A stretch of 64,000 nt of DNA from Skermanella stibiiresistens SB22. GTDB taxonomy: Bacteria; Pseudomonadota; Alphaproteobacteria; Azospirillales; Azospirillaceae. Where the stretch lies: assembly GCF_000576635.1 (NCBI RefSeq), contig NZ_AVFL01000002.1:465514-529513 (forward strand). Direction: 5' to 3'. The notes under the pieces were generated by a model. It searched no databases, had not been told where the DNA came from, and saw only the letters and a list, made by a program, of their open reading frames with translations. Shown in pieces: positions 8,290 to 18,096 of the stretch. A program made the position numbers and the translations under genes. Every line of letters begins with the position of its first letter. Within the stretch, counting starts at the first letter, position 1.

Positions 8290-10029
8290 ATGCCCGACGG
8301 CGATACCAAACAACCCAAATGGGATAAATCGAACCTGCCGAGCCGGCACGTCTCGGTCGGACCGGAGCGGGCGCCGCACCGGTCCTATTACTACGCCATG
8401 GGCATGACCGAGGAGCAGATCGCGCAGCCCTTCATCGGCGTGGCGACCTGCTGGAACGAGGCGGCACCCTGCAACATCTCGCTCAACCGTCAGGCCCAAG
8501 CTGTCAAGATCGGCGTCAAGGCCGAAGCCGGCACACCACGCGAGTTCACCACCATCACCGTGACCGACGGCATCGCCATGGGCCATGCCGGCATGAAGTC
8601 GTCGCTGGTCAGCCGGGAGGTGATCGCGGATTCGGTCGAGGTCACCATGCGCGGCCACTGCTACGATGGCTTGGTCGGCCTGGCCGGCTGCGACAAGTCG
8701 CTGCCGGGCATGATGATGTCGATGGTGCGGCTCAACGTCCCCAGCGTCTTCATGTATGGCGGCTCCATCCTGCCCGGCCGCTTCAAGGGCAAGGACGTCA
8801 CGGTCCAGGATGTGTTCGAGGCGGTCGGAGCCCATTCCGCCGGCAAGATGAGCGACGCCGACCTGCACGAGCTGGAATGCGTGGCCTGCCCGTCGGCCGG
8901 CTCCTGCGGCGGACAATTCACCGCCAACACCATGGCCTGCGTCTCCGAGGCGATCGGCTTGGCGCTGCCCGGTTCCGCCGGCGCCCCGGCGCCTTATGAG
9001 AGCCGCGACGCCTACGCCGAGGCGTCGGGCCGCGCGGTGATGGAACTGATCCGGCGCAACATCCGCCCACGCGACATCGTTACCCGGAAGGCTCTGGAGA
9101 ACGCCTGCGTCGTCGTCGCCGCCTCCGGCGGATCGACCAACGCCGGCTTGCATCTGCCCGCCATCGCGCATGAATGCGGCATCGAGTTCGACCTGCACGA
9201 TGTCGCCGAGGTCTTCAAGCGCACGCCCTACATCGCCGATCTCAAGCCCGGCGGGCGCTATGTCGCCAAAGACTTGTTCGAGATCGGCGGCGTTCCCGTC
9301 CTGATGAAGGCGCTGCTCGACGGCGGCTATCTGCATGGCGACTGCATGACGGTGACCGGCAAGACGATCGCCGAGAATCTGGCGGGCGTCGTATTCCCGA
9401 CCGATCAGGACGTCATCCGTCCGACCAGTGATCCCATAACGCCGACCGGCGGCGTCGTCGGACTGCGCGGCAACCTGGCGCCGGGGGGCGCCATCGTCAA
9501 GGTGGCGGGCATGAAGATGCTCCAGTTCCGCGGTCCGGCTCGCGTGTTCGACTGCGAGGAGGACGCCTTCGCCGCCGTCGAGCGCCGCGAATACCAGGAA
9601 GGCGAGGTGCTGGTCATCCGCTACGAAGGACCGCGCGGCGGTCCGGGCATGCGCGAGATGCTATCGACCACCTCGGCCCTCTATGGCCAGGGCATGGGCG
9701 ACAAGGTGGCACTGATCACCGATGGCCGGTTCTCCGGTGCCACCCGCGGCTTTTGCATCGGCCATGTCGGCCCGGAGGCCGCGGTTGGCGGTCCGATCGG
9801 GTTGCTGAGGGACGGCGACATCATCGCGATCGACGCGGAGGCCGGCACGATCACGGTCGAACTGTCCGACGACGAGTTGGCTTCACGCCGAAGCGCCTGG
9901 ACACCGCGCCAGCACGATTTCCAGTCGGGTGCCCTCTGGAAATACGCGCAGCTCGTCGGCGATGCCGAGAAGGGTGCCGTCACCCATCCCGGCGGTGCCG
10001 CCGAGACCCACTGCTACGCAGATATCTGA
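8290..10029 (+). CDS. ilvD: dihydroxy-acid dehydratase
   Basis: A 579-residue IlvD/Edd-family dehydratase that converts 2,3-dihydroxy-3-methylbutanoate or -pentanoate to the 2-keto acids of valine and isoleucine synthesis. Iron-sulfur cluster cysteines are visible in [24 protein letters not shown] and [16 protein letters not shown]. The start at ATG 8290 ([13 protein letters not shown]) is preceded by AAGGGG. The frame extends upstream to 8098 but without family similarity. [12 protein letters not shown] and [16 protein letters not shown] are characteristic of IlvD rather than phosphogluconate dehydratase. The related sugar-acid dehydratases in this family remain a less likely alternative. 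Confidence 0.93.
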   Translation: MPDGDTKQPKWDKSNLPSRHVSVGPERAPHRSYYYAMGMTEEQIAQPFIGVATCWNEAAPCNISLNRQAQAVKIGVKAEAGTPREFTTITVTDGIAMGHAGMKSSLVSREVIADSVEVTMRGHCYDGLVGLAGCDKSLPGMMMSMVRLNVPSVFMYGGSILPGRFKGKDVTVQDVFEAVGAHSAGKMSDADLHELECVACPSAGSCGGQFTANTMACVSEAIGLALPGSAGAPAPYESRDAYAEASGRAVMELIRRNIRPRDIVTRKALENACVVVAASGGSTNAGLHLPAIAHECGIEFDLHDVAEVFKRTPYIADLKPGGRYVAKDLFEIGGVPVLMKALLDGGYLHGDCMTVTGKTIAENLAGVVFPTDQDVIRPTSDPITPTGGVVGLRGNLAPGGAIVKVAGMKMLQFRGPARVFDCEEDAFAAVERREYQEGEVLVIRYEGPRGGPGMREMLSTTSALYGQGMGDKVALITDGRFSGATRGFCIGHVGPEAAVGGPIGLLRDGDIIAIDAEAGTITVELSDDELASRRSAWTPRQHDFQSGALWKYAQLVGDAEKGAVTHPGGAAETHCYADI

Positions 10030-10062
10030 CGCCAATTCCCAGGCCGCGAGTCGATCCGGATC

Positions 10063-10857
10063 ATGTCTTTCGTTTTGTCGAAGCTGTTCTGGGGGCTCGC
10101 CAAGCCTGGGAACGTGCTGGCCATCCTCCTGGTGCTCGGTCAGGCCCTTCAGGTCACCCGGCGGCCTAGGGCGAGGCGGGCGGGGCGGTGGATCGCGGGG
10201 TTCGCGGTGCTGGTGGTCGTCCTGGTCACCCTGCTGCCGATCGGACAGCTGACCCTTCGCCCGCTGGAGGACCGTTTTCCCCAGCCAGCGGCACCCGTGA
10301 AGGTCGATGGCGTCATCCTGCTGGGAGGCTCGGTCCAGACCGAGATGACGGCCGACCGGGGGCAACCCCTGCTCAACGGGTCGGCGGAGCGGATCACCGA
10401 ATTCGTCAGGCTGTCGCGCCTGTATCCAGATGCCCGCTTGGTCTTCACCGGCGGGTCCGGGGTCATTTTCGCGGGGGATCTCCGGGAAGCCGACGTGATC
10501 GCCGAGATCCTGGACGGCATGGGCTTCGATTTGTCCCGGATCACCTTCGAGCGCGAATCGCGCAACACCTACGAGAACGCCATCCTCACCAAGGCCATGG
10601 TCCATCCGGCGTCGGGTGAGACATGGCTGCTGGTGACATCGGCAGTCCACATGCCCCGGTCGGTCGGAATCTTCCGGAACGCGGGCTGGCCCGTCGTGGC
10701 GTGGCCGGTCGATTACCGCAGCACGACCAAGCTTGTCTGGTCACCCGACCTGCTGGCCGGGCTCGACGCGCTGAACGAGGCAATGCGCGAGTGGTTCGGG
10801 TTGCTGGCCTATTGGGTGATGGGACGGACCGACAGCCTGTTTCCCGCTCCGAAATGA
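10063..10857 (+). CDS. YdcF/ElyC family membrane-anchored protein (DUF218)
   Basis: 264 residues. Two N-terminal hydrophobic segments (about 15-27 and 43-62) anchor a periplasmic DUF218 domain. The domain shows VDGVILLGGSVQ, ARLVFTGGSG, FERESRNTYENA and LLVTSAVHMPRSVGIFRNAG, the hallmark motifs of SanA/ElyC/YdcF proteins. Family members affect envelope integrity or undecaprenyl-phosphate lipid carrier metabolism in E. coli; the biochemical role here is unknown. It starts 33 bases after ilvD and precedes the cell-wall genes rlpA and dacC, which fits an envelope role. Confidence 0.85.
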   Translation: MSFVLSKLFWGLAKPGNVLAILLVLGQALQVTRRPRARRAGRWIAGFAVLVVVLVTLLPIGQLTLRPLEDRFPQPAAPVKVDGVILLGGSVQTEMTADRGQPLLNGSAERITEFVRLSRLYPDARLVFTGGSGVIFAGDLREADVIAEILDGMGFDLSRITFERESRNTYENAILTKAMVHPASGETWLLVTSAVHMPRSVGIFRNAGWPVVAWPVDYRSTTKLVWSPDLLAGLDALNEAMREWFGLLAYWVMGRTDSLFPAPK

Positions 10858-10898
10858 CGCGAATAGGCTGTTTTGCCCAAATCGGTTAACCATTTTTG

Positions 10899-10927
10899 TT
10901 GGAGCTTCCGCTTAGATGGGGTAGCTT
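10899..10927 (+). promoter_or_regulatory. candidate sigma70 promoter for rlpA
   Basis: TTGGAG (10899-10904), a 17-base spacer and TAGCTT (10922-10927) lie about 25 bases upstream of the rlpA ATG. The -10 is weak, so this is tentative. Confidence 0.3.
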
Positions 10928-10952
10928 CGCCCCACCTATCGAGGAAGTCAGG

Positions 10953-11924
10953 ATGGCCGGAAAATTCAGGGCCAGCAACTTGGTTAACACTTTGCTGGTG
11001 GCGGTGGCCATCGCCGCCCTGTCGGGATGCGCCGGCACCAGTTCGCCCTCCAAGACCGCCGGTCAGGGTTCGACCAAATCGGCGATCGGCGGCTACAAGA
11101 TCGGCGAGCCGTATCAGGTCAAGGGCGTCTGGTATTATCCCAAGGAGGATTTCCGGTATGACGACACGGGCATCGCCTCGTGGTACGGTCCGGGCTTCCA
11201 CGCCGAGACCACGGCCAATGGCGAGCGGTTCGACCAGAACGAGCTGACCGGCGCGCACAAGACGCTGCCGATGCCCAGTCTGGTTCGGGTGACGAACCTG
11301 GAGAACGGCCGGTCGATCATCGTGCGGATCAACGATCGCGGCCCCTTCATGCCTGGCCGGATCGTCGACCTGTCGCGACGGGGAGCGCAATTGCTGGGCT
11401 TCGAGGAACAGGGGAGCGCCAAGGTGAGGGTGACGGTCCTGGCCGACGAGAGCAGGGCGGTCGCGGCCGCCGCGCGGGCGGGACAGGCGGGTGTCGATGT
11501 CTCACGGGTCTCGCCCGACGGCGCGCCGGTGCCGATGGCGGCTCCGCGCGGAGTGGTGCAGGTCGAGGGAGCGAAAGCGCCGGTACAGTTCGCGGAGCGG
11601 CGGCCGTTCGACCCCTCGGAGACCGTTCCAGGCGCCACCGTGGATGGCCGTTTCATGCCGGCCGCTGTGGTCGCCGCCATGCCTGTGCGTGGCGCCGGCA
11701 GGATCTACGTGCAGGCCGGGGCCTTCACGGTGTATGAGAACGCCAACCGCTTGCGGGCCCGGCTCGCCGCCCTGGGCGACACCCGGATCGATCCCGCCAT
11801 GGTGGGCGATACGCAATACTTCCGGGTCCGCGTTGGTCCGCTCGGCACGGTGGAGGCGGCGGATCAGGTTTTGACCCAGGTGATCGACACCGGCGTCAAT
11901 GGCGCGCGGGTCATCGTCGATTGA
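10953..11924 (+). CDS. rlpA: septal ring lytic transglycosylase RlpA-like lipoprotein with SPOR domain
   Basis: 323 residues from ATG 10953, behind GAGGAAG. The N-terminus is a lipoprotein signal with lipobox LSGC (modified Cys near residue 27). The double-psi beta-barrel catalytic domain is clear: IASWYGPGFHAETTANGERFDQ, then IIVRINDRGPFMPGRIVDLS, with the catalytic Asp in NDRGPF. A linker rich in Ala and Pro leads to a C-terminal SPOR domain (RIYVQAGAFTVYENANRLRA to the end), which binds denuded septal glycan. RlpA cleaves naked glycan strands at division sites in Pseudomonas. A TTG at 10896 is in frame but gives no signal peptide. The next gene is a PBP5-type carboxypeptidase, a consistent pairing. 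Confidence 0.93.
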   Translation: MAGKFRASNLVNTLLVAVAIAALSGCAGTSSPSKTAGQGSTKSAIGGYKIGEPYQVKGVWYYPKEDFRYDDTGIASWYGPGFHAETTANGERFDQNELTGAHKTLPMPSLVRVTNLENGRSIIVRINDRGPFMPGRIVDLSRRGAQLLGFEEQGSAKVRVTVLADESRAVAAAARAGQAGVDVSRVSPDGAPVPMAAPRGVVQVEGAKAPVQFAERRPFDPSETVPGATVDGRFMPAAVVAAMPVRGAGRIYVQAGAFTVYENANRLRARLAALGDTRIDPAMVGDTQYFRVRVGPLGTVEAADQVLTQVIDTGVNGARVIVD

Positions 11925-11935
11925 ACGCGTTTCTG

Positions 11936-11992
11936 GGCTCCACCGGACCAACCGGAGCCCCTGGCACCACGCGGCGGTCTCGGCCGCCGCGT
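11936..11992 (+). terminator. tandem hairpins between rlpA and dacC
   Basis: Two adjacent structures fill this gap. The first is an imperfect stem built on GGGCT/AGCCC and CCGG/CCGG. The second is a perfect nine-base stem, ACGCGGCGG (11969-11977) with CCGCCGCGT (11984-11992). There is no T-run, so they may be attenuating or processing hairpins rather than terminators. Confidence 0.35.
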
Positions 11993-12023
11993 CACGACTT
12001 GGAACAAGAGGGTAGCAATAGAG

Positions 12024-13172
12024 ATGTCCGTCGCCCATCCGCGCAAACCGATCGCCTGGATCGCGGGAGTGATCGTTTCCTGTCTCGCCAGCGTCGCATC
12101 GGCCGCGTCGATCGACACAATCGCGAGGCAGGCGATCCTTGTCGACATGTCGACCGGCACCACGCTGCTGGAGAAGAACGCCCATCAGCGCATGCCGACA
12201 TCGTCCATGAGCAAGATCATGACCATGTACATGGTCTTCGATCGGATCAAGGCGGGCCGGCTCTCGCTGGACGACACGATGCCGGTCAGCGAGCGCGCCT
12301 GGCGCATGCAGGGCTCGAAGATGTTCACCGAGCTGAACGCCCAGATCAAGGTCGAGGACCTGATCCGGGGCGTCATCATCCAGTCGGGCAACGACGCCTC
12401 GGTGGTGCTGGCCGAAGGTTTGTCCGGATCGGAGGAGCGCTTCGCCGAGGAGATGACCAAGCGGGCGAAGGAGCTTGGACTGAATGAGAGCAACTTCAAG
12501 AACGCGACGGGCTGGCCGGACGACAACCATTATTCCACCTGCGCCGATCTGGCGCTGCTGGCGCAGCACCTGATCAAGGACTATCCGGAGCACTATCACT
12601 ACTATTCGCAGACCGAGTTCACCTATCACGGCATCAAGCAGGGTAACCGCAATCCGCTGCTCTACCGCAACATGGGTGTCGACGGCATGAAGACCGGCCA
12701 CACCGACACGGCGGGGTATGGACTGACGGCGTCGGCCGAGCGCAATGGCCGCCGCCTTATCTTGGTGGTCAACGGCCTGCCGAGCATGCAGGCGCGCGCC
12801 GACGAATCGGCTAGGCTGCTGGAATGGGGCTTCCGAGAGTTCGAGAGCTACGCGCTGTTCAAGAAGGGCGAGCCCGTCGACCAGGCCGCCGTTTGGCTGG
12901 GAGCGTCGAACACGGTTCCGCTGGTGGTCGCCGAGGACCTGCGGGTCACCATGAACCGCGACGAGCGCCGCAACCTCAAGGTCTCGGTGGTGCTGGACGA
13001 GCCGGTGCCGGCACCGATCGAGCAGGGCGCCCAACTTGGCAAGATCGTGATGGAGGCTCCGGGCTTCAGCAAGAAGGAGGTTCCTCTGCTGGCCGGGCAG
13101 AGCGTCGACCGCCTAGGTATCGTCGGCCGGATCGGCGCCGCCGCGATGCATCTGGTCTCCGGAGGTAGCTGA
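12024..13172 (+). CDS. dacC: D-alanyl-D-alanine carboxypeptidase (PBP5/6 family)
   Basis: A 382-residue low-molecular-weight penicillin-binding protein that removes the terminal D-Ala of stem peptides in the periplasm. The signal peptide (MSVAHPRKPIAWIAGVIVSC) is cleaved near SVASAA. The active-site motifs are SMSK (Ser about 61), SGN in IQSGNDAS (about 117-119) and KTG in GVDGMKTGHTD. The C-terminal PBP5 beta domain covers about residues 280-375. There is no obvious amphipathic anchor helix at the extreme C-terminus. The name could equally be dacA or dacF. It is separated from tmk by three bases, so rlpA-dacC-tmk-holB probably share transcripts. Confidence 0.94.
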   Translation: MSVAHPRKPIAWIAGVIVSCLASVASAASIDTIARQAILVDMSTGTTLLEKNAHQRMPTSSMSKIMTMYMVFDRIKAGRLSLDDTMPVSERAWRMQGSKMFTELNAQIKVEDLIRGVIIQSGNDASVVLAEGLSGSEERFAEEMTKRAKELGLNESNFKNATGWPDDNHYSTCADLALLAQHLIKDYPEHYHYYSQTEFTYHGIKQGNRNPLLYRNMGVDGMKTGHTDTAGYGLTASAERNGRRLILVVNGLPSMQARADESARLLEWGFREFESYALFKKGEPVDQAAVWLGASNTVPLVVAEDLRVTMNRDERRNLKVSVVLDEPVPAPIEQGAQLGKIVMEAPGFSKKEVPLLAGQSVDRLGIVGRIGAAAMHLVSGGS

Positions 13173-13175
13173 GCC

Positions 13176-13805
13176 TTGGCGTCCGGGCGTTTCATCACCT
13201 TCGAGGGCGGCGAGGGCGCCGGCAAGAGCACCCAGGTCAAGCTGCTGGCCCAGGCGCTGGCGGAGCGGGGCAGGGACGTCGTCCTGACCCGCGAGCCGGG
13301 AGGATCGACTGGGGCGGAGGAAATCCGCAAGCTGCTGGTGTCGGGCGAGCCCGGCCGCTGGGACGGCGTGACCGAGGCGTTGCTGCATTACGCGGCTCGC
13401 CGCGATCACCTGACGCGGACGGTGTGGCCGGCGCTCTCATCCGGCAGCTGGGTGGTGTCCGACCGCTTCGCCGACAGCACCATGGCCTATCAGGGCTACG
13501 GCCACGCGCTCGGGCGGGAGCCGATCGAGCGGCTCCACGCCGTCACCGTCGGCGAGTTCGCTCCGGACCTGACGCTGATCCTGGACCTGCCCCCAAAGGC
13601 CGGAGTCGCCCGCGCCAACGCCCGGCGCGACGGCGAGGATCGCTATGAGCGCATGGACGTGACGTTCCACGAGCGCCTGCGGGATGGTTTCCTGGACATC
13701 GCCGCGCGCGAACCCAACCGCTGCGTCGTGATCGACGCCAGCGGGTCGGTCGAGGCGGTCCACGCCGCCATCATGGCGGAAATCGCGGCTCGGTTTCCCG
13801 CGTGA
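13176..13805 (+). CDS. tmk: thymidylate kinase
   Basis: 209 residues. It phosphorylates dTMP to dTDP. The P-loop is FEGGEGAGKST (residues 9-19), followed by the DR motif VVSDRFADSTMAYQG and the lid region ARRDGEDRYERMD. The start is TTG at 13176: GGAGG lies about ten bases upstream, within the dacC stop region, and there is no usable ATG before the P-loop. Its stop overlaps the holB GTG by four bases. Confidence 0.96.
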   Translation: MASGRFITFEGGEGAGKSTQVKLLAQALAERGRDVVLTREPGGSTGAEEIRKLLVSGEPGRWDGVTEALLHYAARRDHLTRTVWPALSSGSWVVSDRFADSTMAYQGYGHALGREPIERLHAVTVGEFAPDLTLILDLPPKAGVARANARRDGEDRYERMDVTFHERLRDGFLDIAAREPNRCVVIDASGSVEAVHAAIMAEIAARFPA

Positions 13806-14890
13806 GCGAGCAGGTTCCCGATCCTCGGCATAATCCGGAACTGCTGGCCCACCAGGCGGCCGAGCGAACCCTGTTGGACGCCTGGAACTCCGGCCGGTTG
13901 CCGCACGCCTGGCTGATCGGCGGCGTCTCCGGCATCGGCAAGGCGACGCTTGCGTTCCGGTTCGCCCGGTTCCTGCTGTCCCAGGGCGGCGATGACGCCG
14001 CCGGGCTGTTCGGTGATCCGCCCCCTGCGACCAGCCTGCGGATCGGTCCCGAACATCCCGTGTTCAATCGGGTGGCCTCCTCCGGCCATGCCGACCTGCT
14101 GACCATCGAACGGCCGTTCGACGACAAGAAGGGCAGGCTGAAGAGCGACATCCCGGTCGATCAGGTGCGGCGTGTCGCCCCGTTCCTGCGCTTGACCGCC
14201 GCCGAGGGCGGCTGGCGCGTCGTCATTCTCGACGGTGCCGAGCGGCTGAACCTGAACGGCCAGAACGCGATCCTGAAGATCCTGGAGGAGCCGCCGTCGC
14301 GCACCGTCCTGATGGTGGTGACCGAAAATCCAGGCGGACTGCTGCCGACGATCCGGTCGCGCTGCCGCAAGCTGTCACTCGATCCCCTGCCGGAACAGGT
14401 CGTGATCGACCTGTTGAGCCGCCATCGTCCGGACCTGCCGGAGGGTGACCGGGCGGCGCTGGCGCGGCTGGCGGAGGGCAGCATCGGCCGCGCGCTGGAT
14501 CTGGCCGAGGCGGGCGGGCTGGCCCTCTACCGCGACCTGATGGGCCTGCTCGGCACGCTGCCCAGGCTTGACGTGGTGGCGGCCCATGGTCTTGGCGACA
14601 AGCTGGCGCGCAAGGGGGCGGATACCGCATACTATGCCGTGACCGACCTGCTGGTCTGGTGGCTCGCCCGGTTCGCGCGCTCATTGGCGCGTGGCGTCCT
14701 TCCGCCGGAGGTGGTTCCGGGTGAGGCGGCGCTGATGTCCCGTCTGGCGGGGGATCGCGGCCTTGATCGGTGGGTGGAGGTATGGGAAAAGGTCAACCGC
14801 CTTTTCGCTCGGGCCGAGAGCGCCAATCTTGATCGTAAACAGGTCGTTCTCAACGCCTTGCTGACGGTGGAGGCGGCGGTTTCCGCCTGA
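13802..14890 (+). CDS. holB: DNA polymerase III subunit delta prime
   Basis: 362 residues. The delta-prime subunit is part of the clamp loader with HolA and DnaX. GTG 13802 overlaps the tmk stop (GTGA). The AAA+ fold shows PHAWLIGGVSGIGKATLAFR, VRRVAPFLRLTAAEGGWRVVI, and LNGQNAILKILEEPPSRTVLMVV, leading to TIRSRCRKL. The nucleotide-binding site is the variant GVSGIGKAT. The four-Cys zinc module of the E. coli protein is not visible. The tmk-holB pairing is widespread in bacteria and supports the call. Confidence 0.94.
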   Translation: MSEQVPDPRHNPELLAHQAAERTLLDAWNSGRLPHAWLIGGVSGIGKATLAFRFARFLLSQGGDDAAGLFGDPPPATSLRIGPEHPVFNRVASSGHADLLTIERPFDDKKGRLKSDIPVDQVRRVAPFLRLTAAEGGWRVVILDGAERLNLNGQNAILKILEEPPSRTVLMVVTENPGGLLPTIRSRCRKLSLDPLPEQVVIDLLSRHRPDLPEGDRAALARLAEGSIGRALDLAEAGGLALYRDLMGLLGTLPRLDVVAAHGLGDKLARKGADTAYYAVTDLLVWWLARFARSLARGVLPPEVVPGEAALMSRLAGDRGLDRWVEVWEKVNRLFARAESANLDRKQVVLNALLTVEAAVSA

Positions 14891-14945
14891 CGCCGGGGGC
14901 GGCACGAGGTTCACGGGAAGTCACGCCGCGCAGGAGAGCCTAGAG

Positions 14946-16502
14946 ATGGCCGGGCAAAAGCCTTACTACATCACGACGCCGATCTATTACGTCAATGACG
15001 TGCCCCATATCGGCCATGCCTACACCACGCTGGCGTGCGATGTCCTGGCCCGGTTCATGCGGCTGGACGGCCGCGACGTCAAGTTCCTGACAGGCACCGA
15101 CGAGCACGGCCAGAAGGTCGAGAAATCGGCGCAGGTGGCCGGCGTCGACCCCCAGACCTTCACCGACCGGGTGTCCCAGAACTTCCGCGATCTGGTCGGC
15201 GCGATGAACTACACCAACGACGACTTCATCCGCACGACCGAGCCGCGCCACATCGAGGCCTGCCAAGCCCTGTGGCGGGTGCTGGCGGAGAAGGGCGAGA
15301 TCTATCTCGGTTCCTACGCCGGCTGGTACGCCGTGCGGGACGAGGCGTTCTATGGCGAGGACGAATTGACCACGACGCCGACCGGCCGGAAGCTGGCGCC
15401 CAGCGGGGCGGAGTGCGAGTGGGTCGAGGAGCCGAGCTATTTCTTCCGCCTCTCGGCGTGGCAGGACCGACTGCTGAAGTTCTACGAGGACAATCCCGAC
15501 TTCATCCTGCCGCCGGGCAAGCGCAACGAGGTCATGGCCTTCGTCAAGTCCGGCCTCCGCGACCTGTCGGTCAGCCGGACCACGTTCAACTGGGGCGTGC
15601 CGGTGCCGGATGACGAACAGCACATCATGTATGTCTGGCTCGACGCGCTGACCAACTACATCACCGCGCTGGGCTATCCGAATACCGAAGCGGGCGGCGA
15701 CTACGCCAAGTATTGGCCGGCCGACCTCCACATGGTCGGCAAGGACATCCTGCGCTTCCATGCCGTCTATTGGCCGGCCTTCCTGATGGCCGCCGGGCTG
15801 GAGCCGCCGAAGCGCGTCTTCGCCCACGGCTGGTGGACGATCGAGGGTCAGAAGATGTCCAAGTCGCTGGGCAACGTGGTGGCGCCCGACGCGCTGATCT
15901 CGACTTACGGCCTTGACCCGACCCGTTACTTCCTGCTACGCGAGGTCCCGTTCGGCAACGATGGCGACTTCTCGCGCCGGGCCATGGTCAACCGGCTGAA
16001 CGGCGACCTCGCCAACGACTATGGCAACCTCGTGCAGCGCGTGCTGTCGATGATCCAGAAGAATTGCGCCGCCAAGGTGCCCGAGGCGGGCGCCTTCACC
16101 GAGGCGGACCAGAAGCTGCTGGGCGCCGCCGGAGCCCTTCTGGATACCGTCCGGCGCGAGCTGACGGTCCAAGCGTTCCACAAGGCGATCGAGGCGATCT
16201 GGGGCGTCATCGGCGATGCCAACCGCTATGTCGACGAGCAGGCGCCTTGGGCGTTGCGCAAGACCGATCCGGCGCGTATGGGGACTGTTCTGTATGTTTT
16301 GGCCGAGACGATCCGTCGCTTGGCGATTCTGACCCAGCCGCTGATGCCCGACGCGTCGGCCAAGATCCTGGATCAGCTCGCGGTGCCGGCGGAGCAACGC
16401 GGGTTCGACAGGCTGGCCGAGGGTCAGGCCTTGGCGTCGGGGACGCCGCTGGCTCCCCCACAGGGCGTGTTTCCCCGATTCGTCGAGGAAGCGGGAAACT
16501 GA
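14946..16502 (+). CDS. metG: methionyl-tRNA synthetase
   Basis: A 518-residue class I synthetase. It has PIYYVNDVPHIGHAYTTLA (HIGH motif, residues 13-31) and GQKMSKSLGN (KMSKS, about 301-310). ATG 14946 follows AGGAGAG. It is the short form: no C-terminal dimerisation/tRNA-binding EMAP domain and no CxxC zinc knuckle insertion seen. It lies 55 bases after holB and seven bases before tatD, the common holB-metG-tatD order. Confidence 0.97.
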   Translation: MAGQKPYYITTPIYYVNDVPHIGHAYTTLACDVLARFMRLDGRDVKFLTGTDEHGQKVEKSAQVAGVDPQTFTDRVSQNFRDLVGAMNYTNDDFIRTTEPRHIEACQALWRVLAEKGEIYLGSYAGWYAVRDEAFYGEDELTTTPTGRKLAPSGAECEWVEEPSYFFRLSAWQDRLLKFYEDNPDFILPPGKRNEVMAFVKSGLRDLSVSRTTFNWGVPVPDDEQHIMYVWLDALTNYITALGYPNTEAGGDYAKYWPADLHMVGKDILRFHAVYWPAFLMAAGLEPPKRVFAHGWWTIEGQKMSKSLGNVVAPDALISTYGLDPTRYFLLREVPFGNDGDFSRRAMVNRLNGDLANDYGNLVQRVLSMIQKNCAAKVPEAGAFTEADQKLLGAAGALLDTVRRELTVQAFHKAIEAIWGVIGDANRYVDEQAPWALRKTDPARMGTVLYVLAETIRRLAILTQPLMPDASAKILDQLAVPAEQRGFDRLAEGQALASGTPLAPPQGVFPRFVEEAGN

Positions 16503-16509
16503 GACGAAG

Positions 16510-17322
16510 ATGCTGATCGACAGTCACTGCCACTTGGACTTCCCGGACTTCGCCGAGGAGCGGGACGCCGTGATCGCGCGGGCCAAACAGGCTGGAGTGG
16601 CCCGCATGGTGACGATCTCGACCCGGATCAGCCGGTTCGACCAGATCCGCGCGATCGCCGAGGCCCATGACGAGGTCTACTGCACGGTCGGCGTCCATCC
16701 GCATCAGGCCGCCGAGGAACAAGGCTTCACCTCGGTGTCGGCGCTGGTGGATCTTGCCCGCCATCCCAAGGTGGTCGGGATCGGCGAGACCGGGCTCGAT
16801 TATTTCTACGACAACAGTCCGCGCGACATCCAGGAAGCTGGATTCCGGATCCACGCCGAAGCCTGCCGCGAAACCGACCTGCCGATCATCATCCATACCC
16901 GCGACGCCGATGACGACACCGCCCGGATCCTGGAGGAGGAGGGAGCGGGGCAGGGACTTCGCGGCGTGCTCCACTGTTTCAGTTCGGGCCGTGCCCTGGC
17001 GGAGCGCGCGCTGGAGATGGGTTTCTACATTTCCCTCTCGGGGATCGTGACCTTCCGCAAGTCGGAGAAGTTGCGCGACATCGTCCGCTCGGTGCCGCTC
17101 GACCGCATCCTGGTCGAGACGGACGCTCCGTTCTTGGCCCCGATGCCCAAGCGCGGCAAGCGCAACGAGCCCGCGTTCGTGGCATTCACCGCCGCGGTGG
17201 TGGCGGAGGTCAAGGGCATCAGCCCGGAGGAGCTGGCGGCGCGCACGACGGAAAACGTGCTGCGGCTGTTCAACCGGATGCCGGCGCTGGGCGCGGCTGG
17301 TGGAGCAACACCCGCGTCATGA
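16510..17322 (+). CDS. tatD: TatD family metal-dependent hydrolase
   Basis: 270 residues, amidohydrolase TIM barrel. Metal ligands are visible in MLIDSHCHLDFPDF (His6, His8), GIGETGLDYFYD (Glu), PIIIHTRDAD (His), LHCFSSG (His) and ILVETDAPFLAP (Asp). E. coli TatD and YcfH are magnesium-dependent DNases or D-aminoacyl-tRNA-processing enzymes; the substrate here is not defined. Placement directly after metG and before a beta-lactamase-fold hydrolase is conserved in this class. The stop overlaps the next ATG by four bases. Confidence 0.93.
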   Translation: MLIDSHCHLDFPDFAEERDAVIARAKQAGVARMVTISTRISRFDQIRAIAEAHDEVYCTVGVHPHQAAEEQGFTSVSALVDLARHPKVVGIGETGLDYFYDNSPRDIQEAGFRIHAEACRETDLPIIIHTRDADDDTARILEEEGAGQGLRGVLHCFSSGRALAERALEMGFYISLSGIVTFRKSEKLRDIVRSVPLDRILVETDAPFLAPMPKRGKRNEPAFVAFTAAVVAEVKGISPEELAARTTENVLRLFNRMPALGAAGGATPAS

Positions 17323-18092
17323 GGATCACGATTCTCGGCTCGGGCGGGTCGGCCGGCGTTCCGCTGATCGGTGGCGATTGGGGCGACTGCGACCCGGCCA
17401 ATCCCCGGAATCGGCGCAGCCGTCCCTCGATCCTGGTCGAGGATCGGGGTGCCCGCGTGCTGGTCGACACCAGCCCCGACCTGCGGGAGCAGCTGATCGC
17501 GGCGCGGACGACGTGGCTGAGCGGTGTGATCTTCACCCACGGCCACGCCGACCATACCCACGGGCTCGACGACCTGCGCGGCATCAACAACGCCATGATG
17601 GCGCCGATCGACGTCCACGCCGACCAGAACACCCTGGCGGATCTGCTGCACCGGTTCGGCTACTGCTTCACGCCGATCAAACCGGGGAGCATCTACTACA
17701 AGCCGACCTTGGTCGCGCACGAGATCACCGGACCGTTCGCCATTGGCGGCATCGAGATCCTGCCTTTCGAGCAGGACCATGGCTGGATGAAGACGCTGGG
17801 CTTCCGCTTCGGCGATTTCGCCTATTCGACCGATGTCGTCAGGATGAACGACGCCGCCTTCGAGGCGTTGGCCGGCGTCGACACCTGGGTGGTGGATTGC
17901 GTTCGGGTGGCGCCGGCGCATCCCGTCCACGCCCATCTCGAATTGACGCTGGAGTGGATCGAGCGGCTTCGGCCGCGCCGGGCCTACCTGACCCACATGA
18001 ACCAGACGATGGACTACGACGCGGTTTGCAAGCTGCTGCCGCCCGGTGTCGAGCCCGCCTATGACGGGCTCGTCCTGGACATGCCGGAGTAG
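17319..18092 (+). CDS. metallo-beta-lactamase-fold hydrolase (PhnP-like)
   Basis: 257 residues starting in ATGA overlap with tatD. The N-terminus MRITILGSGGSAGVPLIGG and the metal site FTHGHADHTHGLDDLRG (HxHxDH) place it in the MBL superfamily near PhnP-type phosphodiesterases. Further ligands are Asp in FAYSTDVVRM and a C-terminal His in YLTHMNQTMDYD. A C-x6-CDP-type insertion near GDWGDCDPANPRNRRSRPS matches the PhnP-like group. There are no phosphonate genes nearby, so the substrate is unknown, probably a cyclic or phosphodiester nucleotide. Confidence 0.88.
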   Translation: MRITILGSGGSAGVPLIGGDWGDCDPANPRNRRSRPSILVEDRGARVLVDTSPDLREQLIAARTTWLSGVIFTHGHADHTHGLDDLRGINNAMMAPIDVHADQNTLADLLHRFGYCFTPIKPGSIYYKPTLVAHEITGPFAIGGIEILPFEQDHGWMKTLGFRFGDFAYSTDVVRMNDAAFEALAGVDTWVVDCVRVAPAHPVHAHLELTLEWIERLRPRRAYLTHMNQTMDYDAVCKLLPPGVEPAYDGLVLDMPE

Positions 18093-18096
18093 GACC